Of a stretch of DNA of 64,000 nucleotides, positions 45,865-54,763 are shown one piece after another; position 1 is the stretch's first letter, and every line of letters begins with the position of its first letter. The notes beneath the pieces are model-generated. The model saw only the letters and a list, made by a program, of their open reading frames with translations. It was not told the DNA's origin and searched no databases. The DNA is from Serratia marcescens (GTDB taxonomy: Bacteria > Pseudomonadota > Gammaproteobacteria > Enterobacterales > Enterobacteriaceae). The translations under genes and the position numbers were made by a program. Location of the stretch: positions 62,001 to 126,000 of the forward strand of contig JADMXW010000015.1 in the NCBI GenBank assembly GCA_015548865.1. Direction: 5' to 3'.

Positions 45865-47460
45865 TCAAGGCGTGGTGATGTCGCATTCCAGACTGGCTGC
45901 CAAATGAAGAAGGCGCTGTGGGTCGAGTAGCATTTGAAACGTGTAAGGATGGTGTTCTCCTGATGAGGTAAACCAGGTTTCCAGTTCAGCGATGAAGTGA
46001 CGCAGTGTTTGTAATGCTTGCCGCAGCTGTTCGTGTTGCTCGGGATTATTGCCGTATTTGTGGATCCACAAACGGAGAGCAAAGGCATGGGTAATGTGAC
46101 TGTAAGCGCGGGTATACCAGAAAGCACGCTCCCAGCTATCGGTGAGCATGTGTTTAAACGCGTCAGTGAGTGGCATTGCGGGTAATTTTTTGTCCACCTG
46201 AGCGCGCAGGTATTCCGCCAGAAAACGAGACTTCTGTTTTTCCAGGATGATGAGCTGCATTTGCTGCTCACCAACGGCCTCATCATCCGGTGGCATCAGC
46301 GGCTGAAAAGACTGAGACCAATTTGCACTGCGGGTATCCATATGCAGCAGTTGCAATGCCTGCTCAAAGTCATGTGGGGGGCGGCTATGGCGTTGCAGCA
46401 GCCGCCCCAGCAAGCTAGGTGTTTTACACATCCAGTCATGGCTGGAGGCATAGATAGCAAACAGATCGTCAATCTCTTGTTGTGAGAGAGGACGCAGGGA
46501 GTAGGGTTCGAGCCACTCGGCAAAGAGTGATCGCGGTGAGGCTGATGGCGTGCGGATCAGGCGTGAGAGGCCGTACAGATTCAGTTCGTTGACTGAGCCC
46601 GACAGCGTGTTGTTTGGGAGCCATTCCCAACTGAGACGTGCAGTGATTGCCTCGAGCTCGTCCCCCAGAGTTTGTGAGGCCCAATGAAGGCGCTTTTGCA
46701 GTTCGTCTAACAGACAACATGGGAGCAGCGTCCAGCCGTATTCGATGCCCCACAAATCGAATTCCACCCACTTACGGGAGCCACTCAGACGGGTAAGGGT
46801 GGGATTGTTGGCAAATCCGGGACGATAGTCCAGCTCGGTCGCTTTTACGGAAGCGCGTACATCATTAGGCAGAACATCTAACGCCATTTTTAACTGCTGG
46901 CGTGGCCACGCTTTGTCCTGATAGTCGCGCAGTACTAACTGACATCCACGTAAACGCAGGCCTTGGTATAGGCGTTGCAGCGCCGACGCCCATTCTGTCT
47001 GGTGCACTGTGGGTGTGGAGAGCGAGAGGCGCAAGCCACGTACTGTGGGTAAATGGCTCAATATTTCCGGCAGGGTTTCGCCAAAAAACAGGTTAAGAAA
47101 CGCCGCGTCGTTTTGTTGGCCTTGGGAAAGAAAGAACTCGGGAAACTTACGGTGTAAATCGTGGCTGTCTGGCGTCGCTTCGCCCTGAAGCCACAGCTGA
47201 ATATGGTTCTCTTCGCAATAACGCCCCACTTTTTGCAGATATTGCAGGGCATTACTGCGAGCAAGCAGCAAATGTTCCACCGTTGCAGGTGGGCACAGTG
47301 GTGAGGGTTTGGCCAACAGCGCTAGCAGCGTTTGTTGATGCAGGATGAGCCCATTGAACTGGAATTTTTTGAGATGACACATTACGTCGGTAAACGTTTC
47401 CCACTGCCATATGGCAGGCGTGTTTACCTCGAGAAATAACAGCGGTACCGGGTTACCCAT
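45865..47460 (-). CDS. Uncharacterised protein of the oligouronide cluster, possible GH67-like TIM-barrel protein
   Basis: I do not recognise this 531-residue protein with certainty. No signal peptide is seen, so it should be cytoplasmic. The first 270 residues look like an alpha/beta barrel (FNGLILHQQTLLALL, YCEENHIQLWLQGEA, VRGLRLSLSTPTVHQ, CQLVLRDYQDKAWP). ASVKATELDYRPGFANNPTL followed by RKWVEFDLWGIEYGW recalls alpha-glucuronidase-like (GH67-type) proteins of uronide clusters. The C-terminal third is helical. I chose the ATG at 47460 because CAGGAG lies 7 bases before it; the frame stays open to 47553. It diverges from the oxidoreductase-lyase-binding-protein operon, so a role in uronide degradation is inferred. 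Confidence 0.7.
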   Translation of the reverse strand: MGNPVPLLFLEVNTPAIWQWETFTDVMCHLKKFQFNGLILHQQTLLALLAKPSPLCPPATVEHLLLARSNALQYLQKVGRYCEENHIQLWLQGEATPDSHDLHRKFPEFFLSQGQQNDAAFLNLFFGETLPEILSHLPTVRGLRLSLSTPTVHQTEWASALQRLYQGLRLRGCQLVLRDYQDKAWPRQQLKMALDVLPNDVRASVKATELDYRPGFANNPTLTRLSGSRKWVEFDLWGIEYGWTLLPCCLLDELQKRLHWASQTLGDELEAITARLSWEWLPNNTLSGSVNELNLYGLSRLIRTPSASPRSLFAEWLEPYSLRPLSQQEIDDLFAIYASSHDWMCKTPSLLGRLLQRHSRPPHDFEQALQLLHMDTRSANWSQSFQPLMPPDDEAVGEQQMQLIILEKQKSRFLAEYLRAQVDKKLPAMPLTDAFKHMLTDSWERAFWYTRAYSHITHAFALRLWIHKYGNNPEQHEQLRQALQTLRHFIAELETWFTSSGEHHPYTFQMLLDPQRLLHLAASLECDITTP

Positions 47461-47590
47461 GGCGAATCTCCTGCACGCTTCCTGCTCGCTGATACCAGCA
47501 TGCGGATAGTAGAACGGGGGGGAAGGGGAGTCAATCGCCGGTGGGCTAATCACGGTGTAGTAAATGAGAGTAAGAAAAAGGGAGAGAAAA

Positions 47591-48901
47591 ATGAAGACTT
47601 ATGCACTGGTTGGTACCGGTGGCCGTTCCGGGATGTATCTGGAAGCGATTGCGACAACCTACCGGCAGTCGGCGCGGCTGGTCGCGCTCTGTGATACTAA
47701 CCAGACACGTATGGATTATGCCAATCGCAATCTGGAAAAGTGGGGCCACGTAAAGGTAGCGACCTGGAAAGCGGCAGACTTTGAGGCGATGATCGCTCAG
47801 CATCGTCCTGACATCGTGATCGTCACCAGCGTTGACCGCACTCACGATTGCTACATCATCCGCGCTATGGAGTTGGGCTGTGATGTCATCACGGAAAAGC
47901 CAATGACCATCGATGAAGAACGGTGTCTGGCGATCGTTGACGCCGTAGAACGCACTGGCCGCGATCTGCGCGTAACGTTCAACTATCGCTACGCGCCCCA
48001 TCACAGCAAGCTGCGCGAGCTCATCCTCAACGGTACGGTCGGCGAGGTCTTCTCCGTGCATTTCGAGTGGCTGCTGAATACCCAACATGGCGCTGATTAT
48101 TTTCGTCGTTGGCACCGTGACAAACGTAACAGTGGTGGGCTTCTGGTACATAAATCCACTCACCATTTCGATTTAGTCAATTTCTGGCTCGACTCCGTGC
48201 CGGAGTTCGTCTTCGCTCAAGGCGATCTGCGTTTCTATGGCAAGGAAAATGCCGAGCGGCGCGGAGTGAGCGAGTTCTACTCCCGTTGCCATAACCAACC
48301 GGCTGCGCGCAACGATCCATTTGCACTGCACATGGAAGAGCGGGCGATGCTCAAGGAGTTGTACCTGAATGCGGAACATGAGGATGGCTACCTGCGCGAT
48401 CAGAGCGTGTTCGGGGATGGCATCAGCATCGAAGATACCCTGGCGGTGATGGTGAAGTATCGCAACAAAACGCTGCTGACCTACTCCCTCAATGCGTATC
48501 AGCCATGGGAAGGGTTGAACATTGCCTTCAATGGCAGCAAAGGGCGGCTGGAAATGAAGCTGGTCGAGAACTCTTACGTCAATGGTGGGGGAGAGCGCAA
48601 GAACGAAGGTAGCCTGATGGACTGCGATATCACTTGGTATCCGATGTTTGGTGCGCCGGAGCGCATTGAGGTGGCTTACGGACAAGGGGGGCATGGTGGT
48701 GGTGATGCATTGATTCTTGAAGAACTGTTTGGCAATCCAGGGCCCGATCCGCTTAAGCGGCGAGCTGACAGCCATGCCGGAGCCATGTCCATTTTGACGG
48801 GGGTCTGCGGAAATCTCTCGATGCAACGTAACCAACCGGTATTTATCAACGAACTGCCTGTGGGCAGAAAGCTGCTGTCACGGCGAAACAGGGAGCAATA
48901 G
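47591..48901 (+). CDS. Gfo/Idh/MocA family oxidoreductase
   Basis: A 436-residue NAD(P)-dependent dehydrogenase. The N-terminal Rossmann motif is [20 protein letters not shown] (G-x-G-G-R form). The signature EKPMTIDEE is near residue 100, and the substrate-domain motif [20 protein letters not shown] has the usual catalytic Lys/His region. The family oxidises or reduces sugars, uronates or inositols. It is the first of four plus-strand genes, ending two bases before the lyase ATG (stop 48899-48901, ATG 48904). GGGAGAG precedes the ATG at 47591. The substrate is probably a pectin-derived sugar acid, by context only. Confidence 0.9.
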   Translation: MKTYALVGTGGRSGMYLEAIATTYRQSARLVALCDTNQTRMDYANRNLEKWGHVKVATWKAADFEAMIAQHRPDIVIVTSVDRTHDCYIIRAMELGCDVITEKPMTIDEERCLAIVDAVERTGRDLRVTFNYRYAPHHSKLRELILNGTVGEVFSVHFEWLLNTQHGADYFRRWHRDKRNSGGLLVHKSTHHFDLVNFWLDSVPEFVFAQGDLRFYGKENAERRGVSEFYSRCHNQPAARNDPFALHMEERAMLKELYLNAEHEDGYLRDQSVFGDGISIEDTLAVMVKYRNKTLLTYSLNAYQPWEGLNIAFNGSKGRLEMKLVENSYVNGGGERKNEGSLMDCDITWYPMFGAPERIEVAYGQGGHGGGDALILEELFGNPGPDPLKRRADSHAGAMSILTGVCGNLSMQRNQPVFINELPVGRKLLSRRNREQ

Positions 48902-48903
48902 CA

Positions 48904-50079
48904 ATGGCGAAAGGTGATGTTTATCAACTCGAATACCATGAGTATATCGATGAGGATACCGGCGCGCGGGTGACCCGATTGACACCCCCGAACGTTATCT
49001 GCCACCGCAATTATTTTTATCAAAAATGTTTTCTCAATGAAGGTCGGTCACTGATTTTTGCCGCGGAATTCGATGGGTTTCGCAACTACTACCTATTGGA
49101 GCTGTCCAGCGGTAAAGCGACACAATTAACGCAAGGGGCAGGCGATAACACTTTTGGTGGATTTCTCTCTCCTGACGAACAATACCTCTATTACGTTAAG
49201 GGTGAACGCGCACTGATGCGGGTTACGTTGCAGGATTTGTCTGAAGAGACAGTCTATCAGGTGGCGGATGAATGGGTGGGTTATGGCACTTGGGTGGCCA
49301 ACTCTGCCTGTACCAAGTTGGTTGGGGTGGAAATCCATCGTGATAGCTGGCGGCCCGTTAGCGACTGGACGGTATTCCAGCAGTTCTATGAAGAAAACCC
49401 GCTCTGCCGTGTGATTCGTATCGATTTGCAAACGGGTGAGCGCACCACGCTATTACAAGAGAACCAGTGGTTAGGACATCCGATTTACCGTCCTCATGAT
49501 GATAATACCGTCGCATTTTGCCATGAAGGGCCACTGGATCGGGTAGAAACCCGAATGTGGCTGATGAATGAAGATGGCAGCCACATTCGCCGAGTCAAAT
49601 TGCCGGCACCAGGGGAAAGTTATACCCATGAATTTTGGGTACCAGATGGCTCTGCCATGATGTATGTCACCTATGTAAAGGACAGCCCAGTACGCTATCT
49701 GTGCCGGGTTAATCCCGACACCGGTGTTGATGAAAAGATTGTTGCTATGCCGCCGTGTTCGCATGTGATGAGCAATGACAATGGGCAGTTGGCCGTTGGA
49801 GATGGTTCCGGCAAGCCCATTGATATTGTTGACAATGATAAGTACGGCGATGCGACGGATCCCTATTTATACCTCTTTGATTTGAAGCACCAACAAACCC
49901 ACAAAATTGCCAAACACAGCAGTTCGTGGGCGGTGCTGGATGGCGATCGTCAGGTTACCCATCCTCACCCGTCTTTCACGCCAGATGAGAAGCAGGTGTT
50001 GTTCTCATCGGATAAGGATGGCAAGCCTGCGTTGTATCTGGCCTGTATTCCCGACGCTATTCTCCGCGCTATTCAATGA
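48904..50079 (+). CDS. ogl: Oligogalacturonate lyase family protein (PL22)
   Basis: A 391-residue cytoplasmic beta-propeller lyase. Strong family blocks are VTRLTPPNVICHRNYFYQKC, IFAAEFDGFRNYYLLELSSG, GAGDNTFGGFLSPDEQYLYY, VGYGTWVANSACTKLVGVEI, WLGHPIYRPHDDNTVAFCHE, GESYTHEFWVPDGSAMMYV, MPPCSHVMSNDNG and DGDRQVTHPHPSFTPDEKQV. The His residues of CHRN, HEG, HEF and THPH are the Mn ligands or catalytic residues. Known members split digalacturonate and unsaturated digalacturonate to 5-keto-4-deoxyuronate. This copy differs enough from classic Dickeya Ogl that it may be a paralogue with another oligouronide substrate. No KdgR box was recognised upstream. Confidence 0.9.
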   Translation: MAKGDVYQLEYHEYIDEDTGARVTRLTPPNVICHRNYFYQKCFLNEGRSLIFAAEFDGFRNYYLLELSSGKATQLTQGAGDNTFGGFLSPDEQYLYYVKGERALMRVTLQDLSEETVYQVADEWVGYGTWVANSACTKLVGVEIHRDSWRPVSDWTVFQQFYEENPLCRVIRIDLQTGERTTLLQENQWLGHPIYRPHDDNTVAFCHEGPLDRVETRMWLMNEDGSHIRRVKLPAPGESYTHEFWVPDGSAMMYVTYVKDSPVRYLCRVNPDTGVDEKIVAMPPCSHVMSNDNGQLAVGDGSGKPIDIVDNDKYGDATDPYLYLFDLKHQQTHKIAKHSSSWAVLDGDRQVTHPHPSFTPDEKQVLFSSDKDGKPALYLACIPDAILRAIQ

Positions 50080-50098
50080 TAAATAAGAGGATTTAGCT

Positions 50099-51382
50099 AT
50101 GTTGATGAAACCAGTCACGCTTGCCGCAGCCCTGTTGCTTGCCACATCCGGTATGGCGTACGCGGAAAATGTGGAGTTGAGATTTTCCTGGTGGGGAGGA
50201 AACAATCGCCACCAAGCGACGCTTCAGGCGATAAAAGCGTTTGAACAGCAGCACCCGAATATCAAGGTCCAAGCAGAGTACTCAGGATGGGAGGGCTATT
50301 TATCCCGCTTTACCACCCAGATTGCTGGCGGCCAGGAGCCGGATGTTGTCCAGACCAACTGGAATTGGTTGCCGATCTTTTCTAAAGATGGGAACGGGTT
50401 TTACGATTTGCGCAAAGTGGCTAAAACGCTAGATTTGACGCAGTACGACCCCCAGTCGCTGGAGAGTGTGTCGGTTGCTGGCAAGTTAAACGGCATTCCC
50501 GTGGCGGCCACCGCACGTAGCTTCTACTACAACCAGAAGCTGTGGCAGGAGATGGGGGTTGCCTACCCCAACAGTTGGGATGAGTTAAAAGCCGCAGGTA
50601 AGGCTTTCAAAGCCAAAGATGAAAACAGCTATCCGCTGGTGCTGGATTACATGGAGTCGTTAACGCTGCTTCATTCTTATATGGTGCAGAAATACAACAT
50701 CTCCGCGATCGACGATAAAGCGGGAAAATTCACCTATACGCCAGCCCAGTGGGAAGAGTTTTTCCAATTGTATAAAGATTTGGTCGACAGCCACGTTTTC
50801 CCTTCAATGCGCGTGCTGGCCTCTTACGGAAAAGCCAATACCTGGGAAATGAAACCATGGATTAGCGGGCAATGGGGGGGGATTTACATGTGGAACACCA
50901 ATGCCACCATGTATGAAGCCAACCTACAACCACCTTATAACAAGCTGGAACTTGGCCCCTTCTTTATGTTGCCGGGAGCGAAAGATGCAGGATTGTTCTT
51001 CAAACCGACCATGATGCTTAGTATCGGACGCTCCACCAAACACCCAGAAGAGGCTGCTTTGCTGGTCAATTTCCTGATGAATGAGACTGCTGGTGTTAAG
51101 GATATGGGGTTGGAACGCGGCGTGCCGCTCAGCAAAACGGCATACCAGCAATTGGTACAGGATGGCACCATCAAGGAGAACAATATTGTGGTGGCCGGAC
51201 TGAAATCGTTTATGGCCCTGCCGCATGCGATTCCGACGTCTCCCCATTTTGATAACCCGCAGTTTGTGGCGCTTTACCATGAAACAATCCAGAAAATTGA
51301 TCAGGGGAACCTGTCCGTTAAGGAGGCCGCATCATCCTTTGCGAAAAGCGCCGATCGCATCCTGAAACGTGCTACGAAATAA
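50099..51382 (+). CDS. ABC transporter substrate-binding protein, TogB-like (oligogalacturonide)
   Basis: A 427-residue periplasmic protein of the family 1 extracellular solute-binding type. The signal peptide is about residues 1-22 (TLAAALLLATSGMAYA then ENVELRF). Blocks are FSWWGGNNRHQATLQAIKAF, GGQEPDVVQTNWNWLPIFSK, PVAATARSFYYNQKLWQEMG, WISGQWGGIYMWNTN and LERGVPLSKTAYQQL. This pattern fits TogB, the oligogalacturonide receptor of Dickeya and Pectobacterium. The TogM/N permeases and the TogA ATPase are not adjacent, so it must share a transporter encoded elsewhere. AGAGGA precedes the ATG at 50099. Confidence 0.85.
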   Translation: MLMKPVTLAAALLLATSGMAYAENVELRFSWWGGNNRHQATLQAIKAFEQQHPNIKVQAEYSGWEGYLSRFTTQIAGGQEPDVVQTNWNWLPIFSKDGNGFYDLRKVAKTLDLTQYDPQSLESVSVAGKLNGIPVAATARSFYYNQKLWQEMGVAYPNSWDELKAAGKAFKAKDENSYPLVLDYMESLTLLHSYMVQKYNISAIDDKAGKFTYTPAQWEEFFQLYKDLVDSHVFPSMRVLASYGKANTWEMKPWISGQWGGIYMWNTNATMYEANLQPPYNKLELGPFFMLPGAKDAGLFFKPTMMLSIGRSTKHPEEAALLVNFLMNETAGVKDMGLERGVPLSKTAYQQLVQDGTIKENNIVVAGLKSFMALPHAIPTSPHFDNPQFVALYHETIQKIDQGNLSVKEAASSFAKSADRILKRATK

Positions 51383-51467
51383 CGTCATTCTAGCGAGTAA
51401 TGAACTCCCCGGCAGTAAGCCGGGGAATGAGGTTTCACGGGGCTTATTCAAGGTATGGAACACGAAA

Positions 51468-52292
51468 ATGATTACGTTTAGTGCAACACTGACTTGCCAG
51501 TACGATGCTCCCTTTTCCCCTTTTAGCGCAGCCGATCTCAATAAAGGTTTCACATGGCTAAAAGCGAATGGGTTTGATGCAGCGGAGCTGTGCATTTCGG
51601 ATTATCAGGGGATCGATATTGCACAGATAGCCGATGCGTTAGCCACGCATGGGTTGGGCTGCACCACCATTGCCAGCGGACAGGCTCGTAAACGAGAAGG
51701 GTTGTCGCTGCTGGCACAAGACCCGGAAATCCTGCGTCGAACGCGCCAGCGCCTTTTTGAGCATATCGATGCGGCAGCGGTATTGGGGTCTTATGTCACT
51801 ATTGGCTCGTTGCGTGTGGCGGATACAACATTGAGCGCAACACGTTATTGCCAGCTATTGGCGCAAGGGCTCGCCCCTTGTCTGGACTATGCGCAAGCAC
51901 ACGGCGTGACGCTGATCATTGAAGCATTGAACCGCTACGAGGCCGAACATCTGAATAGTGCAGAAGACATGGTGCAGTTTCTTGATCTTATTGGCTCGCC
52001 GTCACACGTTGGCATTTTGTGGGATGTGTTTCATGGCAATATCGAGGATAGTGATTTTGCGCAAGCCATTACATTGATGGGACCGAGATTGCGGCATGTG
52101 CATTTTGCTGATTCTAACCGCGCTTTCCCTGGCTATGGGCACTTGCCGTTTGATGATATCTACCGGCAATTGCGGCAGTCTCATTATCAAGGGGCCATCT
52201 CATTAGAGTGCCTTTGCAGACCCTCTGCCCAGACTGTGATTGAGGAATCAGGGCCTTTTATCCAACGTTTGCGTCAATTGCGAAGCGAATAA
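51468..52292 (+). CDS. Sugar phosphate isomerase/epimerase family (TIM barrel) protein
   Basis: A 274-residue protein of the AP-endonuclease-2/xylose-isomerase-like TIM-barrel superfamily. Metal-ligand blocks are GVTLIIEALNRYEAEHLNSA (Glu), VGILWDVFHGNIED (Asp, His), LRHVHFADSNRAFPGYGHLP (His, Asp) and GAISLECLCRP (Glu). Relatives isomerise keto-sugars or hydroxypyruvate. It is the last gene of the oxidoreductase-lyase-binding-protein unit, 86 bp after the binding protein. The start at 51468 has only a weak ribosome site (AAGGTATGGAA). It could interconvert the product of the lyase or the oxidoreductase; the substrate is unknown. Confidence 0.85.
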   Translation: MITFSATLTCQYDAPFSPFSAADLNKGFTWLKANGFDAAELCISDYQGIDIAQIADALATHGLGCTTIASGQARKREGLSLLAQDPEILRRTRQRLFEHIDAAAVLGSYVTIGSLRVADTTLSATRYCQLLAQGLAPCLDYAQAHGVTLIIEALNRYEAEHLNSAEDMVQFLDLIGSPSHVGILWDVFHGNIEDSDFAQAITLMGPRLRHVHFADSNRAFPGYGHLPFDDIYRQLRQSHYQGAISLECLCRPSAQTVIEESGPFIQRLRQLRSE

Positions 52293-52354
52293 GCATATTG
52301 ATAGTCTGGTCTTTTGGCCGGGGTATGGTTTAGCGTCTACCCTATTAGGGCTAT

Positions 52355-52470
52355 TTTACTTGCCATGTTGGCTCAGGGCAGTGCTCGAGATCCTCACGTA
52401 CTCCGTGTATGCTCCGGTTTCTACGCTGTCTGTGACCAAACTGGCTGCGTCAATGACGTCTACTGGAATA
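52355..52470 (+). repeat. Possible dispersed intergenic element before cueP
   Basis: The stretch around GATCCTCACGTACTCCGTGT (52390 onward) looks like a repeat I associate with intergenic regions of soft-rot enterobacteria. It has no second copy in this window, and no CueR operator was recognised in the gap. Low confidence. Confidence 0.25.
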
Positions 52471-52516
52471 GGCTCTTAGCATTGGTATTAATAATGTCAA
52501 CTGACGGAGTCTTACG

Positions 52517-53056
52517 ATGAATACTCGTACCATGGCGATATTGCTGACGTTTTCCTTGAGTGGTGCAGTGCAGGCGGATGCCACATCATTTTTGGCGACG
52601 CAGGGGTTGGCGGGGAAAACGGTTGAACAAATGGTTAACGCTATTGACCAATCGACACAATCGCGACCTCTGCCTTATTCTGCTTCGATCAATGCGACCC
52701 AATTGATGCTGACCCAAGGGGAGCAGAAATATGTTTATCCACTTGGAGACAAATTTTATTTGTCGTTTGCTCCCTATGTACAGCAAACCCACCCTTGTTT
52801 TAATCATAGCTTGTCGGGTTGCCAGGGGGAGTTGGCCAATAAGGCATTCAATGTCAAAATTACTGACAAGCAGGGTGCTGTTATAGTACATAAAAATGTG
52901 ACGAGCTATCAGAATGGTTTCGTCGGTGTGTGGTTGCCGCGTAATACGGAAGGAACAATAGAGGTAACCTATCAGGGCCGTGTTGCTCAGGCACCTTTCG
53001 CCACTTATACTGACAGCCAAACCTGCATGACAACGTTGCGGCTAAAAGAAGTGTAA
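52517..53056 (+). CDS. cueP: Periplasmic copper-binding protein CueP
   Basis: A 179-residue secreted protein with a short signal peptide (MAILLTFSLSGAVQA). The CueP family marks are clear: FLATQGLAGKTVEQMVNAID, FYLSFAPYVQQTHPCFNHSL then SGCQGEL with the conserved Cys pair, QNGFVGVWLPRNTEGTIEV, and a third Cys in DSQTCMTTLRL. In Salmonella, CueP binds periplasmic copper and helps copper tolerance, supplying Cu to SodCII. The ATG at 52517 follows CGGAG. It stands alone, with no copper ATPase or CueR gene nearby. Confidence 0.88.
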   Translation: MNTRTMAILLTFSLSGAVQADATSFLATQGLAGKTVEQMVNAIDQSTQSRPLPYSASINATQLMLTQGEQKYVYPLGDKFYLSFAPYVQQTHPCFNHSLSGCQGELANKAFNVKITDKQGAVIVHKNVTSYQNGFVGVWLPRNTEGTIEVTYQGRVAQAPFATYTDSQTCMTTLRLKEV

Positions 53057-53194
53057 GTATCTGCCGTTTCGCCCCGGCCACGAGCCGGGGGGATCATCAT
53101 GCAGTTCGACTGCTTTAAAGACGCAGTTCTTCCTGTATTTTTTATTCCTTTTCTGTTACACCAGATATTCTTGTCACTGTTCGGTAAATCTGCA

Positions 53195-53536
53195 ATGTCT
53201 CTGTTAATCAAAGCCATTATTGGCGCAGTTATCGTTGTGCTGATTGGTATTTTGGCTAAGACCAGACACTACTACATTGCGGGTCTGATCCCGTTGTTTC
53301 CCACCTTTGCATTAATTGCCCACTACATTGTGGGAACTGAGCGCGGTACAGAAGCGCTACGAGCCACCATCTTGTTTGGCATCTGGTCTGTCATTCCCTA
53401 TCTGATTTACCTGATATCGCTTTACTATTTTACCGCTTCCATGAAACTGCCGCTGGCATTGTTATCCGCGGTAGCCTGTTGGGGGATTTCTGCCTTTGTG
53501 TTGATAAAAGCTTGGGCCCATTTTTATGGGCAGTAA
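53195..53536 (+). CDS. ydgC: GlpM family inner-membrane protein YdgC
   Basis: A 113-residue membrane protein with four hydrophobic segments. It is very like E. coli YdgC: SLLIKAIIGAVIVVLIGILA, KTRHYYIAGLIPLFPTFALI, AHYIVGTERGTEALRATILF and SAVACWGISAFVLI. P. aeruginosa GlpM of this family is linked to alginate formation; the molecular role is unknown. I chose the ATG at 53195, where homology begins, despite a weak ribosome site. The frame is open 32 codons further upstream. Confidence 0.9.
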   Translation: MSLLIKAIIGAVIVVLIGILAKTRHYYIAGLIPLFPTFALIAHYIVGTERGTEALRATILFGIWSVIPYLIYLISLYYFTASMKLPLALLSAVACWGISAFVLIKAWAHFYGQ

Positions 53537-53593
53537 CGCTGCGGAGGTAATTAAGATGTGACCCTATAATAAAGGAAGACGATTTAGGTTAGA

Positions 53594-54763
53594 TCACAGA
53601 AAAACAATGTCATTGCTCCTGTTGCGCCCTCTGCGTGATTTCCTTCTGTTATTAAAACATAATGTTGTATCGCTTTGTTGGGATGGCAAGACCGATATTG
53701 TCAAACTGCGGTAATCGTTACTCAGAATCATGGTGCAAATTTTTTCCCATGAAACGATGTCATGCTCCTCGGTGGCACAAGCATTCTCATCCGGTATGCA
53801 ATTAAGAAAGCCGCGTGACCTGTGCCAGTTAAGATATTGGGCAATGTTGGCGCGAAACTGGTCTGCCATTTTTCGCGGCATTGAGTTTAATAGGTATGCC
53901 GCATAGCTGTGCCATGTATGCCCACTGGGTTTTATTGTTTCTTCGCTGAGGCTCTCCCTTTCTTTGTTGAGCTCATTCGGAGAGGAGCGCGCTTTATACA
54001 GAAAGGTGTCTGTGGCTCGTTGTTCGAAAGGCTCCTGTATTTTCATATTGTTTCGGGGAGCCCCTGAGCGGCACATGAGGTCATACAGCGGGTTGTAAGA
54101 CGCTTTTGAGAGGCTGTTAAACAACCAGATATCTTGCGACTGCCAATCGAACAAAGGGTATTGTGTATGAATTTGGTCGCCTCTCCCTGATTCCATATGA
54201 GGATCTTTATTTGCGGCAGAATAATGTTCTTGTGTCAGCAAGCTGTCATCATTGTTTGCTTCATGGAGCATGGTTCCCATTGTGAATGCGAACGTTTTCC
54301 CTGATGCGCGCCAATTCAGAAATGCAGAAGTAAATTGGCGATCAGTCATGGCATAATGGTAAAACGGAAAGGCATTTTTATCCGTTATTGCATCGGTTGG
54401 GGGGCGCCGCCACCACTCAACGTTATCTTCCCAAGCTATCCACGTTTGCCCATTAGATACAGCGCTGTTTTCAATTGTGAGCGGCAGCGCAATCCAATAA
54501 AAATGATCAATTACATCGCGGTAAAGTTGTTTCAAGTGTTGAATATGAGAAATAGTTTGCGTATGTTGTGCCTCCCGATCAATGAATAGCACGGTGAGGT
54601 TTTTTCCATGAGCTTTAGCGATGGTAGCGGCGAGGTGTAATAATACAGTTGACGCTTTTCCTCCAGATAAGGATATGCACACTTCCTTATGCTTATTGAT
54701 GATAATGTCAAGCCGTAATAAAGCTGCATCAAAAACGTTGGATGTAGAATGGGTTTCTTTCAT
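53594..54763 (-). CDS. DUF3440 (IbrA/YbdN-like) PAPS-reductase-family protein with altered PP-loop
   Basis: A 389-residue protein of the adenine nucleotide alpha-hydrolase fold. The N-terminal PP-loop region reads VCISLSGGKASTVLLHLA; the family motif is SGGKDS, so the conserved Asp is Ala here (codon GCG). Further family features are FIDREAQH, HFYWIALPLTIENS, YPLFDWQSQDIWLFNSL and QYLNWHRSRGF followed by GIPDE-like CIPDE. IbrA-type proteins usually pair with a ParB-like IbrB/YbdM, which is absent. The C-terminus ends in a short basic tail. It marks the left edge of an AT-rich accessory region. Catalytic activity is doubtful; the role is unknown. Confidence 0.75.
   Translation of the reverse strand: MKETHSTSNVFDAALLRLDIIINKHKEVCISLSGGKASTVLLHLAATIAKAHGKNLTVLFIDREAQHTQTISHIQHLKQLYRDVIDHFYWIALPLTIENSAVSNGQTWIAWEDNVEWWRRPPTDAITDKNAFPFYHYAMTDRQFTSAFLNWRASGKTFAFTMGTMLHEANNDDSLLTQEHYSAANKDPHMESGRGDQIHTQYPLFDWQSQDIWLFNSLSKASYNPLYDLMCRSGAPRNNMKIQEPFEQRATDTFLYKARSSPNELNKERESLSEETIKPSGHTWHSYAAYLLNSMPRKMADQFRANIAQYLNWHRSRGFLNCIPDENACATEEHDIVSWEKICTMILSNDYRSLTISVLPSQQSDTTLCFNNRRKSRRGRNRSNDIVFL

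Noticed and set aside
45720-46286. 188-codon minus-strand frame overlapping the 531-residue gene
   Set aside because: It lies out of frame inside a longer coding region, with no homology that I recognise; it is a shadow frame.
52240-52520. Short plus-strand frames between the isomerase and cueP
   Set aside because: They run through a repeat-like intergenic sequence and lack ribosome sites or recognisable domains.
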